From an uncultured Prevotellaceae bacterium (GTDB taxonomy: Bacteria > Bacteroidota > Bacteroidia > Bacteroidales > Muribaculaceae), in contig ONJS01000015.1 in NCBI GenBank assembly GCA_900318205.1, positions 1-64,000 of the forward strand: 64,000 nucleotides of DNA. Direction: 5' to 3'. How positions within the stretch are numbered: position 1 is the stretch's first letter; each line of letters opens with the position of its first letter. The translations under genes and the position numbers were made by a program. Positions 23,384-32,689 of the stretch are shown here, in pieces. Under the pieces are notes generated by a model, which was not told the DNA's origin, did not search any database, and saw nothing but the letters and a program-made list of their open reading frames with translations.

Positions 23384-23550
23384 TGATTGACAGAAGGATT
23401 ATTTTTAAGAAAACGCACTGAATTTCAATCATTTATTGGCTTGTTGAATAGGCGGGATGATACCTTGCTAGTCTCATGGTAGAGAGGGCGTTGGTGTTGT
23501 TACTGGTTGTTAAAGTTGTTTGACTTGACAGCCATGTCAATAATTTTTTG

Positions 23551-23558
23551 TAACTTTG
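23551..23558 (+). promoter_or_regulatory. -7 element for tsaB
   Basis: TAACTTTG, 21 nt before the GTG start at 23580. TTG boxes upstream are at non-ideal distances (23 nt or more). Confidence 0.5.
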
Positions 23559-23579
23559 CACGTTTTTTAGATAGAGTAA

Positions 23580-24275
23580 GTGGCGAATATCCTACACATA
23601 GAGACTTCAACCGACGTGTGCTCGGTGGCTTTGACCAGCGAGGGACAGGTGCTTGACCATCGTGAGAATTACGAGGGTCAGACCCATGCTACGCTGTTGA
23701 GCCAGTATGTGAAGGAGATGCTGGATTATGCCCGCTCACGCGAGTTGAAACTGGATGCCATTGCCGTGAGCATCGGTCCCGGTTCCTATACAGGACTGCG
23801 CATCGGCTTGAGCGAGGCCAAAGGGCTTGCCTTCGGTCTGCAGGTGCCCCTCATCGGGGTGAATACCTTGCAGTTGATGACAGTGAGCACGATGTTCAAC
23901 CACTTCATTGAGGAAGACAAGGTGCTCTACGTGCCGATGATTGATGCACGCCGCATGGAGGTCTATACCGCTGCCTATACACCTGCCCTCGAAGCCGTCG
24001 TGGAGCCTCAAGCCATGATTCTTGACGAACACTCGTTCGCGTCGCAGCTTGAGCAGGGCTATACGTTGGTGCTGATGGGTAACGGTAGCGACAAGGCGCG
24101 TCAGGTGCTCAGTCGTGACGGAGTGCGCTTTATCGAGGGCATCAAGCCGGTGGCTGTCGATATGCTGGCTCTTGCTGAGAAAGCCTATCGTGCTGGCGAG
24201 TTTATCGATGTAGCCTACAGCACGCCGCTCTATCTCAAAGAGTTCCAGGCCACAAAGCCCAAGAACCCGCTTTGA
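23580..24275 (+). CDS. tsaB: tRNA threonylcarbamoyladenosine biosynthesis protein TsaB
   Basis: A 231-residue ASKHA-fold protein starting with GTG (MANILHIETSTDVCSVAL). TsaB is the non-catalytic partner of TsaD and TsaE in making t6A37 on ANN-decoding tRNAs. Family motifs are HATLLSQYVKEML, the strongly conserved ISIGPGSYTGLRIGLSEAKGLA segment (here VSIGPGSYTGLRIG, about 64-77) and VPMIDARRMEVYTAAY. The C-terminal part is short and ends KPKNPL, usual for Bacteroidota. The stop TGA at 24273-24275 is immediately followed by the head of repeat copy B. First gene of a likely housekeeping run to proS. Confidence 0.95.
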   Translation: MANILHIETSTDVCSVALTSEGQVLDHRENYEGQTHATLLSQYVKEMLDYARSRELKLDAIAVSIGPGSYTGLRIGLSEAKGLAFGLQVPLIGVNTLQLMTVSTMFNHFIEEDKVLYVPMIDARRMEVYTAAYTPALEAVVEPQAMILDEHSFASQLEQGYTLVLMGNGSDKARQVLSRDGVRFIEGIKPVAVDMLALAEKAYRAGEFIDVAYSTPLYLKEFQATKPKNPL

Positions 24276-24417
24276 TGCTCGCTTCGCTCGCAGTTTCATG
24301 TTTAGATGCTCGCTTCGCTCGCAGTTTAGAGTTTAGAGTTTAATGTTTAATGAGGCATCCGCATCCTGCCAACTGACAACTGCCAACTGCCAACTGAAAA
24401 CTGAAAACTGCAAGCTG
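24274..24417 (+). repeat. Composite heptamer element, copy B
   Basis: The head is present twice (GATGCTCGC at 24274 and 24305, each with a second GCTCGC 9 nt on). Then come GTTTAGA and GTTTAAT units (24324-24351), the middle GAGGCATCCGCATCCTGC, and seven 7-bp units of CAACTGA/CAACTGC type, the last ones degenerate. The 46 nt at 24317-24362 are identical, in reverse complement, to 58148-58193 (copy H). The element starts inside the tsaB stop codon and ends about 26 nt before the DUF4290 start. Confidence 0.85.
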
Positions 24418-24443
24418 ACAAAAGACAATTAAAAACGCAGAAT

Positions 24444-25040
24444 ATGCTGACATATAATTCACAACTCAAGACCCTGGTGCTGCCCGAATATGGGCGCAAC
24501 ATTCAACAGATGGTGGACTACTGCCTCACCATTGAGGATCGCGATGAGCGCACCCACTGCGCTTACACCATCGTGCAGAACATGGCGAACATGTTCCCTC
24601 AGCTGCGTGCCGAGACCGATTATCTGCACAAACTGTGGGACCACCTCATGATCATGAGCGGTTTCCAGCTCGATGTGGACTTCCCATTTGATGACATCAT
24701 CAGGGAAGAAAACCTTGAGACCAAGCCAGAGCCCATCAGCTACGAGCTGCAGCCCATCAAGTTCCGCCACTATGGCAAGAACATCGAGCGCATGATTGCC
24801 CGTGCAGCCGAGTACCCCGAGGGTGAGGAGCGTGATGCCCTGGTGATGCTGCTTGCCAACCACATGAAGAAGCTCATCTTCCAAATCAACAACGAGGATG
24901 TGGACGATGCCAAGATCTTCAAGGACCTGGCCTACTACAGCCATGGCGTGATCAACCTCGACCCCGAGACTCATCATCTGCATGAGTACCAGGTGGTGAA
25001 ACCCGCTCAGCCTACCGGCAAGAAGAAAAAGAAGAAGTAG
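24444..25040 (+). CDS. DUF4290 family protein
   Basis: A 198-residue cytoplasmic protein of the Bacteroidota-specific DUF4290 family, recognised from its N-terminus (MLTYNSQLKTLVLPEYGRNI, then MVDYCLTIEDRDERTHCAYT) and the repeated YGKNIERMI...YPEGEERDAL pattern in the second half. The two halves look like a degenerate internal repeat (YGRNIQQMVDYC and YGKNIERMIARA). It ends in a lysine tail (GKKKKKK) that may bind nucleic acid or acidic partners. No function is established. It is flanked on both sides by repeat copies B and C inside what is otherwise a tight housekeeping run. Confidence 0.88.
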   Translation: MLTYNSQLKTLVLPEYGRNIQQMVDYCLTIEDRDERTHCAYTIVQNMANMFPQLRAETDYLHKLWDHLMIMSGFQLDVDFPFDDIIREENLETKPEPISYELQPIKFRHYGKNIERMIARAAEYPEGEERDALVMLLANHMKKLIFQINNEDVDDAKIFKDLAYYSHGVINLDPETHHLHEYQVVKPAQPTGKKKKKK

Positions 25041-25043
25041 TTT

Positions 25044-25163
25044 ATGCTCGCTTTGCTCGCAGTTTAGAGTTTAGAGTTTAGTGTTTAGAGAGGCATCCGC
25101 ATCCTGACAACTGAAAACTGACGACTGACAACTGACGACTGAAAACTGCCAACTGACAACTGA
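25044..25163 (+). repeat. Composite heptamer element, copy C
   Basis: The head TGCTCGC-TT-TGCTCGC (25045-25060, a direct pair) starts 4 nt after the DUF4290 stop. Four TTTAGAG-type units follow (25063-25090), then AGGCATCCGCATCCTG, then eight 7-bp units (ACAACTG, AAAACTG, ACGACTG, CCAACTG types). The array ends 4 nt before the rimM ATG, so it fills the whole gap. Confidence 0.85.
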
Positions 25164-25167
25164 AAAA

Positions 25168-25704
25168 ATGATACAACGAGAGGAACTCATAGCAATAGGC
25201 CATTACAACAAGCCGCATGGCGTCGCTGGCGAAATTTCGGCGACTGTCGATGTGGACATTGACGTGTTGCAGACCCTCACGTGCCTGGTCAGTGATATTG
25301 ACGGCATCTTTGTGCCCTTCTTTATCAATGCCTGCCGTCCGAAGTCTGCCGAGACGGTATTGCTCACCATTGATGGTATCGGCAATGAGCATGAGGCATC
25401 CAAGCTGGTGAACCGTGAGATTTATGCCCTCAAGCGTGACTTCAGTTCTGCCAGTGAAGATGTTGATGCCGACGGCTATCCGCTGGACTATTTCATCGGC
25501 TTTGAGCTGCAGGACAGTGATGGAACCAGGGTGGGAGAGATTATCGATGTTGACGAGCAGACCGAGAATGCTATCTTCATCGTGGAGCGCGGCGATTCCG
25601 AACTCATGGTGCCCGCTAGCGACGATCTGATTGTAGAATTTGATATTGACAAGCGATTGATGGTCATGGACTTGCCTCAAGGACTCCTTGACCTGAATGA
25701 CTAA
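25168..25704 (+). CDS. rimM: Ribosome maturation factor RimM
   Basis: A 178-residue 30S assembly factor that binds ribosomal protein uS19 and helps mature the head of the small subunit. The N-terminal RimM domain begins with the family pattern AIGHYNKPHGVAGEISA; the linker and C-terminal PRC-barrel follow (about 95-178: YPLDYFIGFELQD, VGEIIDVDEQTENAIFIV, LMVPASDDLI, and LPQGLLDLND). Length is typical. The ATG sits 4 nt after the heptamer array of copy C. The end overlaps a possible upstream start of the OmpA-like gene. Confidence 0.95.
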   Translation: MIQREELIAIGHYNKPHGVAGEISATVDVDIDVLQTLTCLVSDIDGIFVPFFINACRPKSAETVLLTIDGIGNEHEASKLVNREIYALKRDFSSASEDVDADGYPLDYFIGFELQDSDGTRVGEIIDVDEQTENAIFIVERGDSELMVPASDDLIVEFDIDKRLMVMDLPQGLLDLND

Positions 25705-25726
25705 CAATAAATGCAGTAACGACAAT

Positions 25727-26368
25727 ATGCGACGTGCAACACATATCATACTGATGACATTGGCAATGCTGTTCCTGGCAGGGCAGCAACCGCTCAATGC
25801 CAAGGACGACTATGACATCTATGAACTCTCGCTGGACGAGAACCTCCTCTTGCCCGAAATCAAGAACGAGAAGCATGCCGACAAGATTCAGGAATTCCAA
25901 TATGATATGGCAGTGGCTTTCAAGAAGTCAAACTATGACGTGGAAATCATGCGTGACGACGAGGTCATCGTCATCACCATTCCCGCTAGCCAGCTGTTTG
26001 ACGCCAACGATACGGTGTTGAACAGGGTGGGAGAGGAAAGGCTCAAACCGTTCTTGAGGATGATCAAGAATCCGGGCTTCTACAAGCTGCTGCTGGTCAT
26101 GCACAGCGATAATACGGGTAGCGAGTTTTATACCCTCAACCTCACGCGCCAGCGTGTCAATGCCATCTTTGACTGGTTTGACGAGAACGGCAGCGTGGAC
26201 TATGTTGTCCCCTATGCCCTGGGTGATACCGACCCCATCGTGGACAACAATTCTGTCGAGAACCGCAAGCGCAACCGCCGTCTGGAGATTTATCTTGTCC
26301 CCGAGAAGACGATGCTGCAGCAGGCCAAGAAGGGCACCATCAACATCAGCCACATCGCCAAGAATTAA
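25727..26368 (+). CDS. OmpA-like peptidoglycan-associated protein
   Basis: Read from ATG 25727 the protein has 213 residues with a good signal peptide (MRRATHIILMTLAMLFLAG, cleaved near PLNA). An in-frame ATG at 25697 overlaps the rimM stop by 8 nt (ATGACTAA) and would add 10 residues that spoil the signal peptide; it may still serve as a coupling start. The C-terminal half (about 90-200) is an OmpA-like domain: YKLLLVMHSDNTGSEFYTLN, LTRQRVNAIFDWFDENG and ENRKRNRRLEIYLVP, with the conserved Asp and Arg that hold diaminopimelate. The middle begins FDANDTVLNRVGEERLKPF, usual for the family. It probably anchors an envelope structure to peptidoglycan. Confidence 0.85.
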   Translation: MRRATHIILMTLAMLFLAGQQPLNAKDDYDIYELSLDENLLLPEIKNEKHADKIQEFQYDMAVAFKKSNYDVEIMRDDEVIVITIPASQLFDANDTVLNRVGEERLKPFLRMIKNPGFYKLLLVMHSDNTGSEFYTLNLTRQRVNAIFDWFDENGSVDYVVPYALGDTDPIVDNNSVENRKRNRRLEIYLVPEKTMLQQAKKGTINISHIAKN

Positions 26369-26414
26369 CCCCCTGGGCTGACAATCAAGAAATAACGTGT
26401 AACAATATAATATA

Positions 26415-27896
26415 ATGGCAAAAGAATTAAAGGATTTAACGAAGAGAGCTGACAATTACTCTCAATGGTATAATGAACTGGTAGTGAAGGCCGACCTCGC
26501 CGAGCAGTCGGCAGTGCGCGGCTGTATGGTCATCAAGCCCTATGGCTATGCCATCTGGGAAAAGATGCAGCGCCAGCTGGATGACATGTTCAAGGCCACC
26601 GGCGTGCAGAACGCCTATTTCCCCTTGCTCATCCCCAAGTCGTTCCTGAGCCGTGAAGCCGACCACGTGGAAGGCTTTGCCAAGGAATGTGCCGTAGTCA
26701 CCCACTATCGTCTGATGAATGATCCCGGTGGCAAGGGTGTCGTTGTCGATCCCTCGGCCCGTCTGGAGGAGGAACTGGTTATCCGTCCCACCAGCGAGAC
26801 CATCATCTGGAACACCTATCGCAACTGGATCAACAGCTATCGTGACCTGCCGTTGCTCATCAACCAGTGGGCCAACGTATTCCGTTGGGAAATGCGCACA
26901 CGCATGTTCCTACGCACCGCCGAGTTCCTGTGGCAGGAGGGTCACACCGCCCACGCTACCAAGGAGGAAGCCGAGGCCAAGGCTATTGAGATGCTGAACG
27001 TCTATGCCGAGTTTGCCGAGAAATATATGGCATTGCCCGTTATCAAGGGTATCAAGACCGCCAACGAGCGCTTTGCCGGCGCCCTCGAGACCTACACCAT
27101 CGAGGCGATGATGCAGGATGGTAAGGCCCTGCAGTCGGGTACCAGCCACTTCCTGGGCCAGAACTTTGCCAAGGCCTTCGACGTGAAGTTCATCGACAAG
27201 GAGAACAAGCTGCAGGATGTATGGGCTACCTCGTGGGGTGTATCGACCCGCCTGATGGGTGCCCTCATCATGACCCACAGCGACGATAACGGCCTCGTTC
27301 TGCCTCCGCATCTGGCTCCCATCCAGGTGGTTATCGTTCCTGTCTATAAGACCAACGACCAGCTTGACGAAATCAACAAGGTGGTTGATCCCATCGTCAA
27401 GAACCTGCGCGGTATGGGCATCTCGGTGAAGTATGACAACGCCGACAACAAGCGTCCGGGCTTCAAGTTTGCCGACTATGAGCTGAAGGGTGTTCCCGTG
27501 CGTCTCGTGCTCGGTGCCCGCGATATCGAGGCCGGTACCGTCGAGGTAATGCGCCGCGACACGCTCGAGAAGAGCAGCGAGCAGCTTGCAGGAATCGAGA
27601 ACCGCGTCAAGGAGCTGCTTGAGGAAATCCAGCAGAATATCTACACCAAGGCTCTGAACCAGCGTGAGCGCATGACCTACAAGGTTGACACCTGGGACGA
27701 GTTCAAGGAGCAGATCGAGAAGGGTGGCTTCATCCTCGCCCACTGGGACGGTACCAGCGAGACCGAAGACAAAATCAAGGAAGAGACCAAGGCGACCATC
27801 CGCTGCATCCCCCTGGATGCTCCCGAGGAGGAGGGCAAGTGCATCTATACCGGCAAGCCCAGCAAGCGTCGCGTGATTTTTGCCCGCAATTACTAA
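26415..27896 (+). CDS. proS: Prolyl-tRNA synthetase (archaeal/eukaryal type)
   Basis: A 493-residue class II synthetase that charges tRNA-Pro. The compact form without the bacterial editing insertion and the motif series place it in the archaeal/eukaryal type found in Bacteroidota: motif 1 region near [20 protein letters not shown], motif 2 [32 protein letters not shown], and the [16 protein letters not shown] segment with motif 3 around [20 protein letters not shown]. The anticodon-binding domain (about 300-400) and C-terminal zinc-like domain (about 410-493, ending [14 protein letters not shown]) are present. Complete. A terminator follows. Confidence 0.97.
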   Translation: MAKELKDLTKRADNYSQWYNELVVKADLAEQSAVRGCMVIKPYGYAIWEKMQRQLDDMFKATGVQNAYFPLLIPKSFLSREADHVEGFAKECAVVTHYRLMNDPGGKGVVVDPSARLEEELVIRPTSETIIWNTYRNWINSYRDLPLLINQWANVFRWEMRTRMFLRTAEFLWQEGHTAHATKEEAEAKAIEMLNVYAEFAEKYMALPVIKGIKTANERFAGALETYTIEAMMQDGKALQSGTSHFLGQNFAKAFDVKFIDKENKLQDVWATSWGVSTRLMGALIMTHSDDNGLVLPPHLAPIQVVIVPVYKTNDQLDEINKVVDPIVKNLRGMGISVKYDNADNKRPGFKFADYELKGVPVRLVLGARDIEAGTVEVMRRDTLEKSSEQLAGIENRVKELLEEIQQNIYTKALNQRERMTYKVDTWDEFKEQIEKGGFILAHWDGTSETEDKIKEETKATIRCIPLDAPEEEGKCIYTGKPSKRRVIFARNY

Positions 27897-27920
27897 AGAT
27901 TGTTGAGTAAACGATTGCAT

Positions 27921-27963
27921 TGCCTGCCATCTTGTTGATAATCAACGTGATGGCGGGCATTTT
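27921..27963 (+). terminator. Terminator after proS
   Basis: TGCCTGCCATC (27921-27931) pairs with GATGGCGGGCA (27949-27959), one mismatch, followed by TTTT. It lies 24 nt after the proS stop and has an inner palindrome GTTGATAATCAAC in the loop. Confidence 0.7.
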
Positions 27964-28065
27964 CCATCATTTTGCGGTTTCTCTTAAAGGGTTGATTGAT
28001 AGGGTTTTGTCATGATTATTGGTTTAAAATGTGTCTTATTTGGTGAAAAATTGAGGATTTTTTTG

Positions 28066-28073
28066 TACCTTTG
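28066..28073 (+). promoter_or_regulatory. -7 element of the glycogen operon
   Basis: TACCTTTG, 32 nt before ATG 28106. A TTTG lies 23 nt upstream (28039-28042), slightly longer than the usual spacing. Confidence 0.5.
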
Positions 28074-28105
28074 CGCCCAAATTTTCAATATTTAACTATC
28101 AAGTT

Positions 28106-29785
28106 ATGTTGGACTTACTGTTTGAAACCAGTTGGGAGGTCTGCAACAAGGTGGGAGGCATCTATGCCGTATTGTCCACCAAGGCCAAGACACTCCATAA
28201 ACGATATAAGGATAACCTGATATTTATCGGACCCGACCTGTGGACCGAGGATAACCCGTCTCCGACCTTTATCGAGACACGCACTCCGCTTGCCTCATGG
28301 TTGCGCCAGGCTCAGTTGCCCGAGGGGATGCACGTCAGGTTAGGGCGCTGGGATATTCCCGGCAAACCCATTGCAGTGCTGGTGAGTTTCGGCTCGCTCT
28401 ACACCTACAAGAATGCCCTGTATTCCGAGATGTGGAGCAACTACCGTGTGGATTCGCTTCATGCCTATGGCGACTATGACGAGTCCTGTATGTTCGCCTA
28501 TGCCGCTGCCATTGTCATTGAGAGCATCGTCAAGTGGAAGAATGACTCCAAATTGAAGGTGGTGGCCCACTTTGATGAGTGGACGACGGGAATGGGACTG
28601 CTTTATGTCAAGACCCATCTGCCGCAGGTAGCCACCGTTTTCACGACCCATGCCACAAGTATCGGCCGCAGCATCTGCGGCAACGGCAAGCCGCTGTATG
28701 ACTATATGCAGGGATACAATGGCGATCAGATGGCAGTAGAGCTCAACATGCAGTCCAAGCACTCTCTCGAGAAGGCTGCTGCCCATGCTGCTGATTCCTT
28801 CACGACGGTGAGCGATGTCACTGCCCGGGAGTGCCGCCAGCTATTGGAGCGTTATCCCATGGTAACGCCCAACGGCTTTGAACAGAACTATGTGCCCAAG
28901 GGCGCCAAGTTCACTGCCAAGCGTAATGCCGCACGCCAGCAAATCCTGAAAGTGGCGTCTTGTCTCACGGGACAATCCTACGCCGATGATACGCTGATCG
29001 TCGCCACCTCGGGTCGCCTTGAGATGCGCAACAAGGGCATCGACGTTTATCTGGATGCCGTTTCATCGCTGCGCAATTCGCTCCGATTTGTGTCGAGCAA
29101 GGAGCGCAAGGTGGTTGCCTTGGTACTTGTGCCCGCCTGGATGAAGGTGCCTCGTACCGACCTGATTGAGAACCTGCATGCCGACAGCCCTCAGCGCCTG
29201 TTCGACCCGGTTATCACCCATCACCTCCACAACCAGGACAGCGATCCCATCTATAACCGCATCAATGCTCTGGGCTTCCACAACGAGCCTCAAGACAAAG
29301 TGACCGTCATTGACGTGCCTTGCTACCTGAACGGTAACGACGGCATCTTCAACATGGCTTACTATGATCTGCTGGCAGGCCTTGATGCCGCGGTGTTCCC
29401 GTCCTACTATGAGCCCTGGGGTTACACTCCGCTCGAGAGTGCCGCCTTTGGTGTTCCCACCATCACAACCGACCTGGCAGGCTTTGGCCAGTGGGTGCTT
29501 GACCGTTTCGGTGATGACTCCGACCGCTATGGCGTGAAGGTGCTCCACCGCACCGACAGCAACTACGACGAGACCTTCAGGGCTATCGCGATGAGCCTGA
29601 TGAACCTGTATGTGATGAGCGACAAGGACAATCGCGCTATCCGCAATGCCAACCGCACGACCAGCAAGGCCGCTTCGTGGGACAACTTCATCGCCAGCTA
29701 TGACGAGGCCTATAGCCATGCCATCGACAGGGCTGCCCAGCGCATGAAGAACAGAGTAACGAACAAAACAAACAAAACATCATAA
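28106..29785 (+). CDS. Glycogen synthase, eukaryal (GT3-like) type
   Basis: A 559-residue GT-B glycosyltransferase that extends alpha-1,4-glucan chains from a nucleotide glucose. Its N-terminus (LLFETSWEVCNKVGGIYAVL) is the hallmark of animal/fungal-type glycogen synthases, unlike GlgA's KTGGLADV. Other landmarks: HFDEWTTGMGLLYVK, VFTTHATSIGRSICGNG, VTPNGFEQNYVPKG, SGRLEMRNKGIDVYLDAV and the C-terminal donor site with VFPSYYEPWGYTPLESAAFG, the Glu-containing GT-B motif. GT3-type enzymes usually use UDP-glucose; the bacterial forms are shorter than the roughly 700-residue animal enzymes, as here. The phosphorylase gene starts 15 nt downstream, so synthesis and breakdown are encoded in one operon. 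No glgB or glgC is in the window. Confidence 0.92.
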   Translation: MLDLLFETSWEVCNKVGGIYAVLSTKAKTLHKRYKDNLIFIGPDLWTEDNPSPTFIETRTPLASWLRQAQLPEGMHVRLGRWDIPGKPIAVLVSFGSLYTYKNALYSEMWSNYRVDSLHAYGDYDESCMFAYAAAIVIESIVKWKNDSKLKVVAHFDEWTTGMGLLYVKTHLPQVATVFTTHATSIGRSICGNGKPLYDYMQGYNGDQMAVELNMQSKHSLEKAAAHAADSFTTVSDVTARECRQLLERYPMVTPNGFEQNYVPKGAKFTAKRNAARQQILKVASCLTGQSYADDTLIVATSGRLEMRNKGIDVYLDAVSSLRNSLRFVSSKERKVVALVLVPAWMKVPRTDLIENLHADSPQRLFDPVITHHLHNQDSDPIYNRINALGFHNEPQDKVTVIDVPCYLNGNDGIFNMAYYDLLAGLDAAVFPSYYEPWGYTPLESAAFGVPTITTDLAGFGQWVLDRFGDDSDRYGVKVLHRTDSNYDETFRAIAMSLMNLYVMSDKDNRAIRNANRTTSKAASWDNFIASYDEAYSHAIDRAAQRMKNRVTNKTNKTS

Positions 29786-29800
29786 CTACAAAATCCAATT

Positions 29801-32353
29801 ATGAAATTTAAAGTCAGCAACACCAATGATCCTCAGTGGAGGAGCATTACTGTTAAGTCCGAACTTCCGGGCAAACTCAACAAGCTCAATGAACTGTCAC
29901 GCAACCTGTGGTGGGCGTGGAATACCGAGGGCAAGACCCTGTTCCATGACCTGGACCGCGACACCTGGCGTGCCACGAGCGAGAACCCCGTGAAGATGCT
30001 GCAGCGTCTGTCCAACGAGAAAATCGAAGCCATCCAGGCCGATTCCAAGATGCTGGCCCGCATCGACAGCACCTATGAGCTCTATAAGGAATACATGAAG
30101 AAGCCCCTGCGCAGCGACCTGCCGTCGATTGCCTACTTCAGCATGGAGTACGGCCTGTGCAATGCCATCAAGATTTATTCGGGTGGCTTGGGTATCCTCG
30201 CTGGTGACTATGTGAAGGAAGCCAGCGACCGTTGTGTGAGGATGACCTCTGTTGGTTTCCTCTATCGCTATGGTTACTTCACCCAGACCCTCTCGATGGA
30301 TGGTCAGCAGATTGCCAACTATGAGGCTCAGAACTTCGACCAGCTGCCCATCGAGCCCGTGCTCGACGAGAACGGACAGCAGCTCGTGCACGAGGTGCCT
30401 TATCCCGGCCGCACCATCTATGCCAACGTGTGGAAGGCCAACGTGGGCCGTGTCACCCTCTATCTGCTTGACACCGACCTGGACCGCAACAGCGACTATG
30501 ACCGCGAGATTACCCACAAGCTCTATGGTGGCGACTGGGAGAACCGCATCAAGCAGGAATACCTGCTGGGCATCGGTGGCGTGCTGCTGCTCAAGCGTTT
30601 GGGCATCAAGGCCGACATCTACCATTGCAACGAGGGCCATGCCGCATTGCTCAACCTGCAGCGTCTCGTGGACTGCGTGCAGGAAGATGGTCTGACCTTT
30701 AACGAGGCCCTTGAGGTCGTGCGTGCCACCTCGCTCTATACTGTTCACACCCCCGTTCCCGCCGGCCACGACTACTTTGACGAGGAACTCTTCGGCAAGT
30801 ACATGGGCGGCTATCCCGAGCGCCTGGGCATCTCTTGGCAGGAGCTCATGGACATGGGTCGCGAGAATCCTGGTAGCGACGAGCGTTTCTGCATGAGCAC
30901 CTTCGCCTTGAACACCACCCAGGAGAGCAACGGCGTGAGCTGGCTCCATGGCGAGGTGAGCAAGCGCATGTTCTCTGGCCTGTGGAAGGGCTATGCCCCC
31001 GAGGAGTCTCACGTGGGTTATGTCACCAACGGCGTCCACATGCCCACCTGGGCTGCCAGCGAGTGGAAGGTATTCTACCGCGAGGTGCTGGGCGATGATT
31101 TCCTCGAGCATCAGGAGCTGGAGTCGGCATGGGCTCCCCTGTTGAATGTCCCCGACGAGAAGATTTGGGAGATGCGCATGATGTTGAAGCAGAAGTTCAT
31201 CCGCTTCGTCAAGCGCGACTTCAAGGAGAGCTGGCTCAAGAACCAGGGTGACCCCACACGCATTGCCAATATCGTGGACAAGATCAATCCCGATGCACTG
31301 CTCATCGGCTTCGCCCGCCGTTTTGCCACCTATAAGCGTGCCCACCTCATCTTCAACGACCTGGAGCGTCTCAAGAAGATTGTCAACGACGAGCGTTACC
31401 CCGTGCAGTTCATCTTTGCCGGTAAGGCCCATCCCGCCGACGGTGCCGGTCAGGGTCTGATCAAGCGCATCATCGAAATCAGCAAGATGCCCGAGTTCCT
31501 GGGCAAGATCATCTTCCTCGAGAACTACGACATGACGCTCTCCAAGCGCCTCATCACTGGTGTCGACGTCTGGCTCAACACCCCGACGCGTCCCATGGAG
31601 GCCTCGGGTACCTCGGGCGAGAAGGCCGAGATGAACGGTCTGCTCAACTTCTCGGTGCTCGACGGCTGGTGGTATGAGGGTTATCGCGAGGGTGCCGGCT
31701 GGGCATTGACCAGCAAGCGCACCTATACCGACCAGGCCCAGCAGGACCGTCTCGACTCGGCTACCATCTACTCGATGCTCGAGAACGAGATTATCCCCCT
31801 GTATTTCGCCAAGAACAGCAAGGGCTACAGCCCCGAGTGGATCCAGTACATCAAGAACTCGATGGTTCACATTGCGCCCAACTACACCATGTCGCGCATG
31901 ATGAGGGACTATTTCCAGAAGTTCTACTGCCCGCAGGCCGAGCGTGCCCACTCGCTCATCAAGAACAAATACGCTCTCGCCAAGCAGATTGTCGCTTGGA
32001 AGGAGAATGTGACCAAGCATTGGGACGATGTGCAGCTCGTCGGCGATATCATGGGCAACCGCGAAGCCATTTCGGCAGGTACTGCCGACATCAACGTGAC
32101 CATGCGCCTCGACACCGCAGGGCTGGGACGTGACGTCAAGCTCGAGCTCGTTGTCTATAAGGAGGAGGACGGCAAGACTAACTTCTACCGCAAGGCATTG
32201 TTTGACGTGGTAGCCGAGGATGGCAACATCTTGACCTATAACTGCCGCGTTCCCTTCCGCGAGAACGGCGTCTTCCGCTATGCCTATCGCGCCTTCCCCT
32301 GGAACGACCTGCTGCCCCACCGCCAGGACTTCGCCTACCTCAAGTGGTTCTAA
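29801..32353 (+). CDS. glgP: Alpha-glucan (glycogen) phosphorylase, GT35 with DUF3417
   Basis: An 850-residue PLP-dependent phosphorylase that releases glucose 1-phosphate from glycogen or maltodextrin. The N-terminal DUF3417 part (about 15-115: [20 protein letters not shown]) is typical of the Thermus/archaeal-type subgroup. The core shows [76 protein letters not shown] and the PLP region [19 protein letters not shown], then [20 protein letters not shown]. The C-terminal about 100 residues form a beta domain. Length fits the subgroup. A strong terminator follows. Confidence 0.95.
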   Translation: MKFKVSNTNDPQWRSITVKSELPGKLNKLNELSRNLWWAWNTEGKTLFHDLDRDTWRATSENPVKMLQRLSNEKIEAIQADSKMLARIDSTYELYKEYMKKPLRSDLPSIAYFSMEYGLCNAIKIYSGGLGILAGDYVKEASDRCVRMTSVGFLYRYGYFTQTLSMDGQQIANYEAQNFDQLPIEPVLDENGQQLVHEVPYPGRTIYANVWKANVGRVTLYLLDTDLDRNSDYDREITHKLYGGDWENRIKQEYLLGIGGVLLLKRLGIKADIYHCNEGHAALLNLQRLVDCVQEDGLTFNEALEVVRATSLYTVHTPVPAGHDYFDEELFGKYMGGYPERLGISWQELMDMGRENPGSDERFCMSTFALNTTQESNGVSWLHGEVSKRMFSGLWKGYAPEESHVGYVTNGVHMPTWAASEWKVFYREVLGDDFLEHQELESAWAPLLNVPDEKIWEMRMMLKQKFIRFVKRDFKESWLKNQGDPTRIANIVDKINPDALLIGFARRFATYKRAHLIFNDLERLKKIVNDERYPVQFIFAGKAHPADGAGQGLIKRIIEISKMPEFLGKIIFLENYDMTLSKRLITGVDVWLNTPTRPMEASGTSGEKAEMNGLLNFSVLDGWWYEGYREGAGWALTSKRTYTDQAQQDRLDSATIYSMLENEIIPLYFAKNSKGYSPEWIQYIKNSMVHIAPNYTMSRMMRDYFQKFYCPQAERAHSLIKNKYALAKQIVAWKENVTKHWDDVQLVGDIMGNREAISAGTADINVTMRLDTAGLGRDVKLELVVYKEEDGKTNFYRKALFDVVAEDGNILTYNCRVPFRENGVFRYAYRAFPWNDLLPHRQDFAYLKWF

Positions 32354-32403
32354 TTTTAGCAGAAAGATCTTTTCTCAGACAACCGAGACAACCCATAGAC
32401 AAC

Positions 32404-32441
32404 AAGGGACAACTGTTCAAACGACAGTTGTCCCTTTGTTT
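32404..32441 (+). terminator. Terminator of the glycogen operon
   Basis: A perfect 12-bp stem, AAGGGACAACTG (32404-32415) with CAGTTGTCCCTT (32425-32436), then TGTTTTC. It lies 50 nt after the phosphorylase stop. Confidence 0.8.
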
Positions 32442-32462
32442 TCTGCCACAAGCGCGTAAATC

Positions 32463-32588
32463 CACGCTAAGTCGCTAAGCCGCAAAGTCGTATATTATTG
32501 CTCGCAAGAGGCTCGCAATAGATTTATTTTCCTTGCGAGCACTTGCGAGCAAACTTTAATAACTTAGCGACTTGGCGGCTTAGCGTGA
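32463..32588. repeat. Large nested inverted repeat with octamer units (locus D)
   Basis: The outer arms (about 32463-32490 and 32560-32588) contain 8-bp units such as CGCTAAGT, CGCTAAGC and CGCAAAGT and pair imperfectly (about 17 of the first 20 positions). The inner arms pair perfectly: TTGCTCGCAAG (32499-32509) with CTTGCGAGCAA (32542-32552), and each arm carries two copies of the GCTCGCA/TGCGAGC motif seen in the composite elements. It lies between the glycogen terminator and the tamB promoter and accounts for most of the gene-free stretch 32354-32689. Confidence 0.8.
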
Positions 32589-32636
32589 GATTATTTCAGG
32601 CGCGGCCGTGCGTGGGCGGAAAAAACGGAAAATTGC

Positions 32637-32665
32637 TTGTTGTTCACAAAAGTTTTGTATATTTG
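32637..32665 (+). promoter_or_regulatory. Promoter of tamB
   Basis: TTG (32637-32639), 18 nt, then TATATTTG (32658-32665). The -7 element lies 24 nt before ATG 32690 and argues against the longer upstream reading of the tamB frame. Confidence 0.6.
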
Positions 32666-32689
32666 CAGGTTAAAACCGAGGCAGTCGAG

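Noticed and set aside
32543-32689. Longer tamB start
   Set aside because: The added codons cover the inverted repeat arm and the promoter at 32637-32665 and give no signal peptide.
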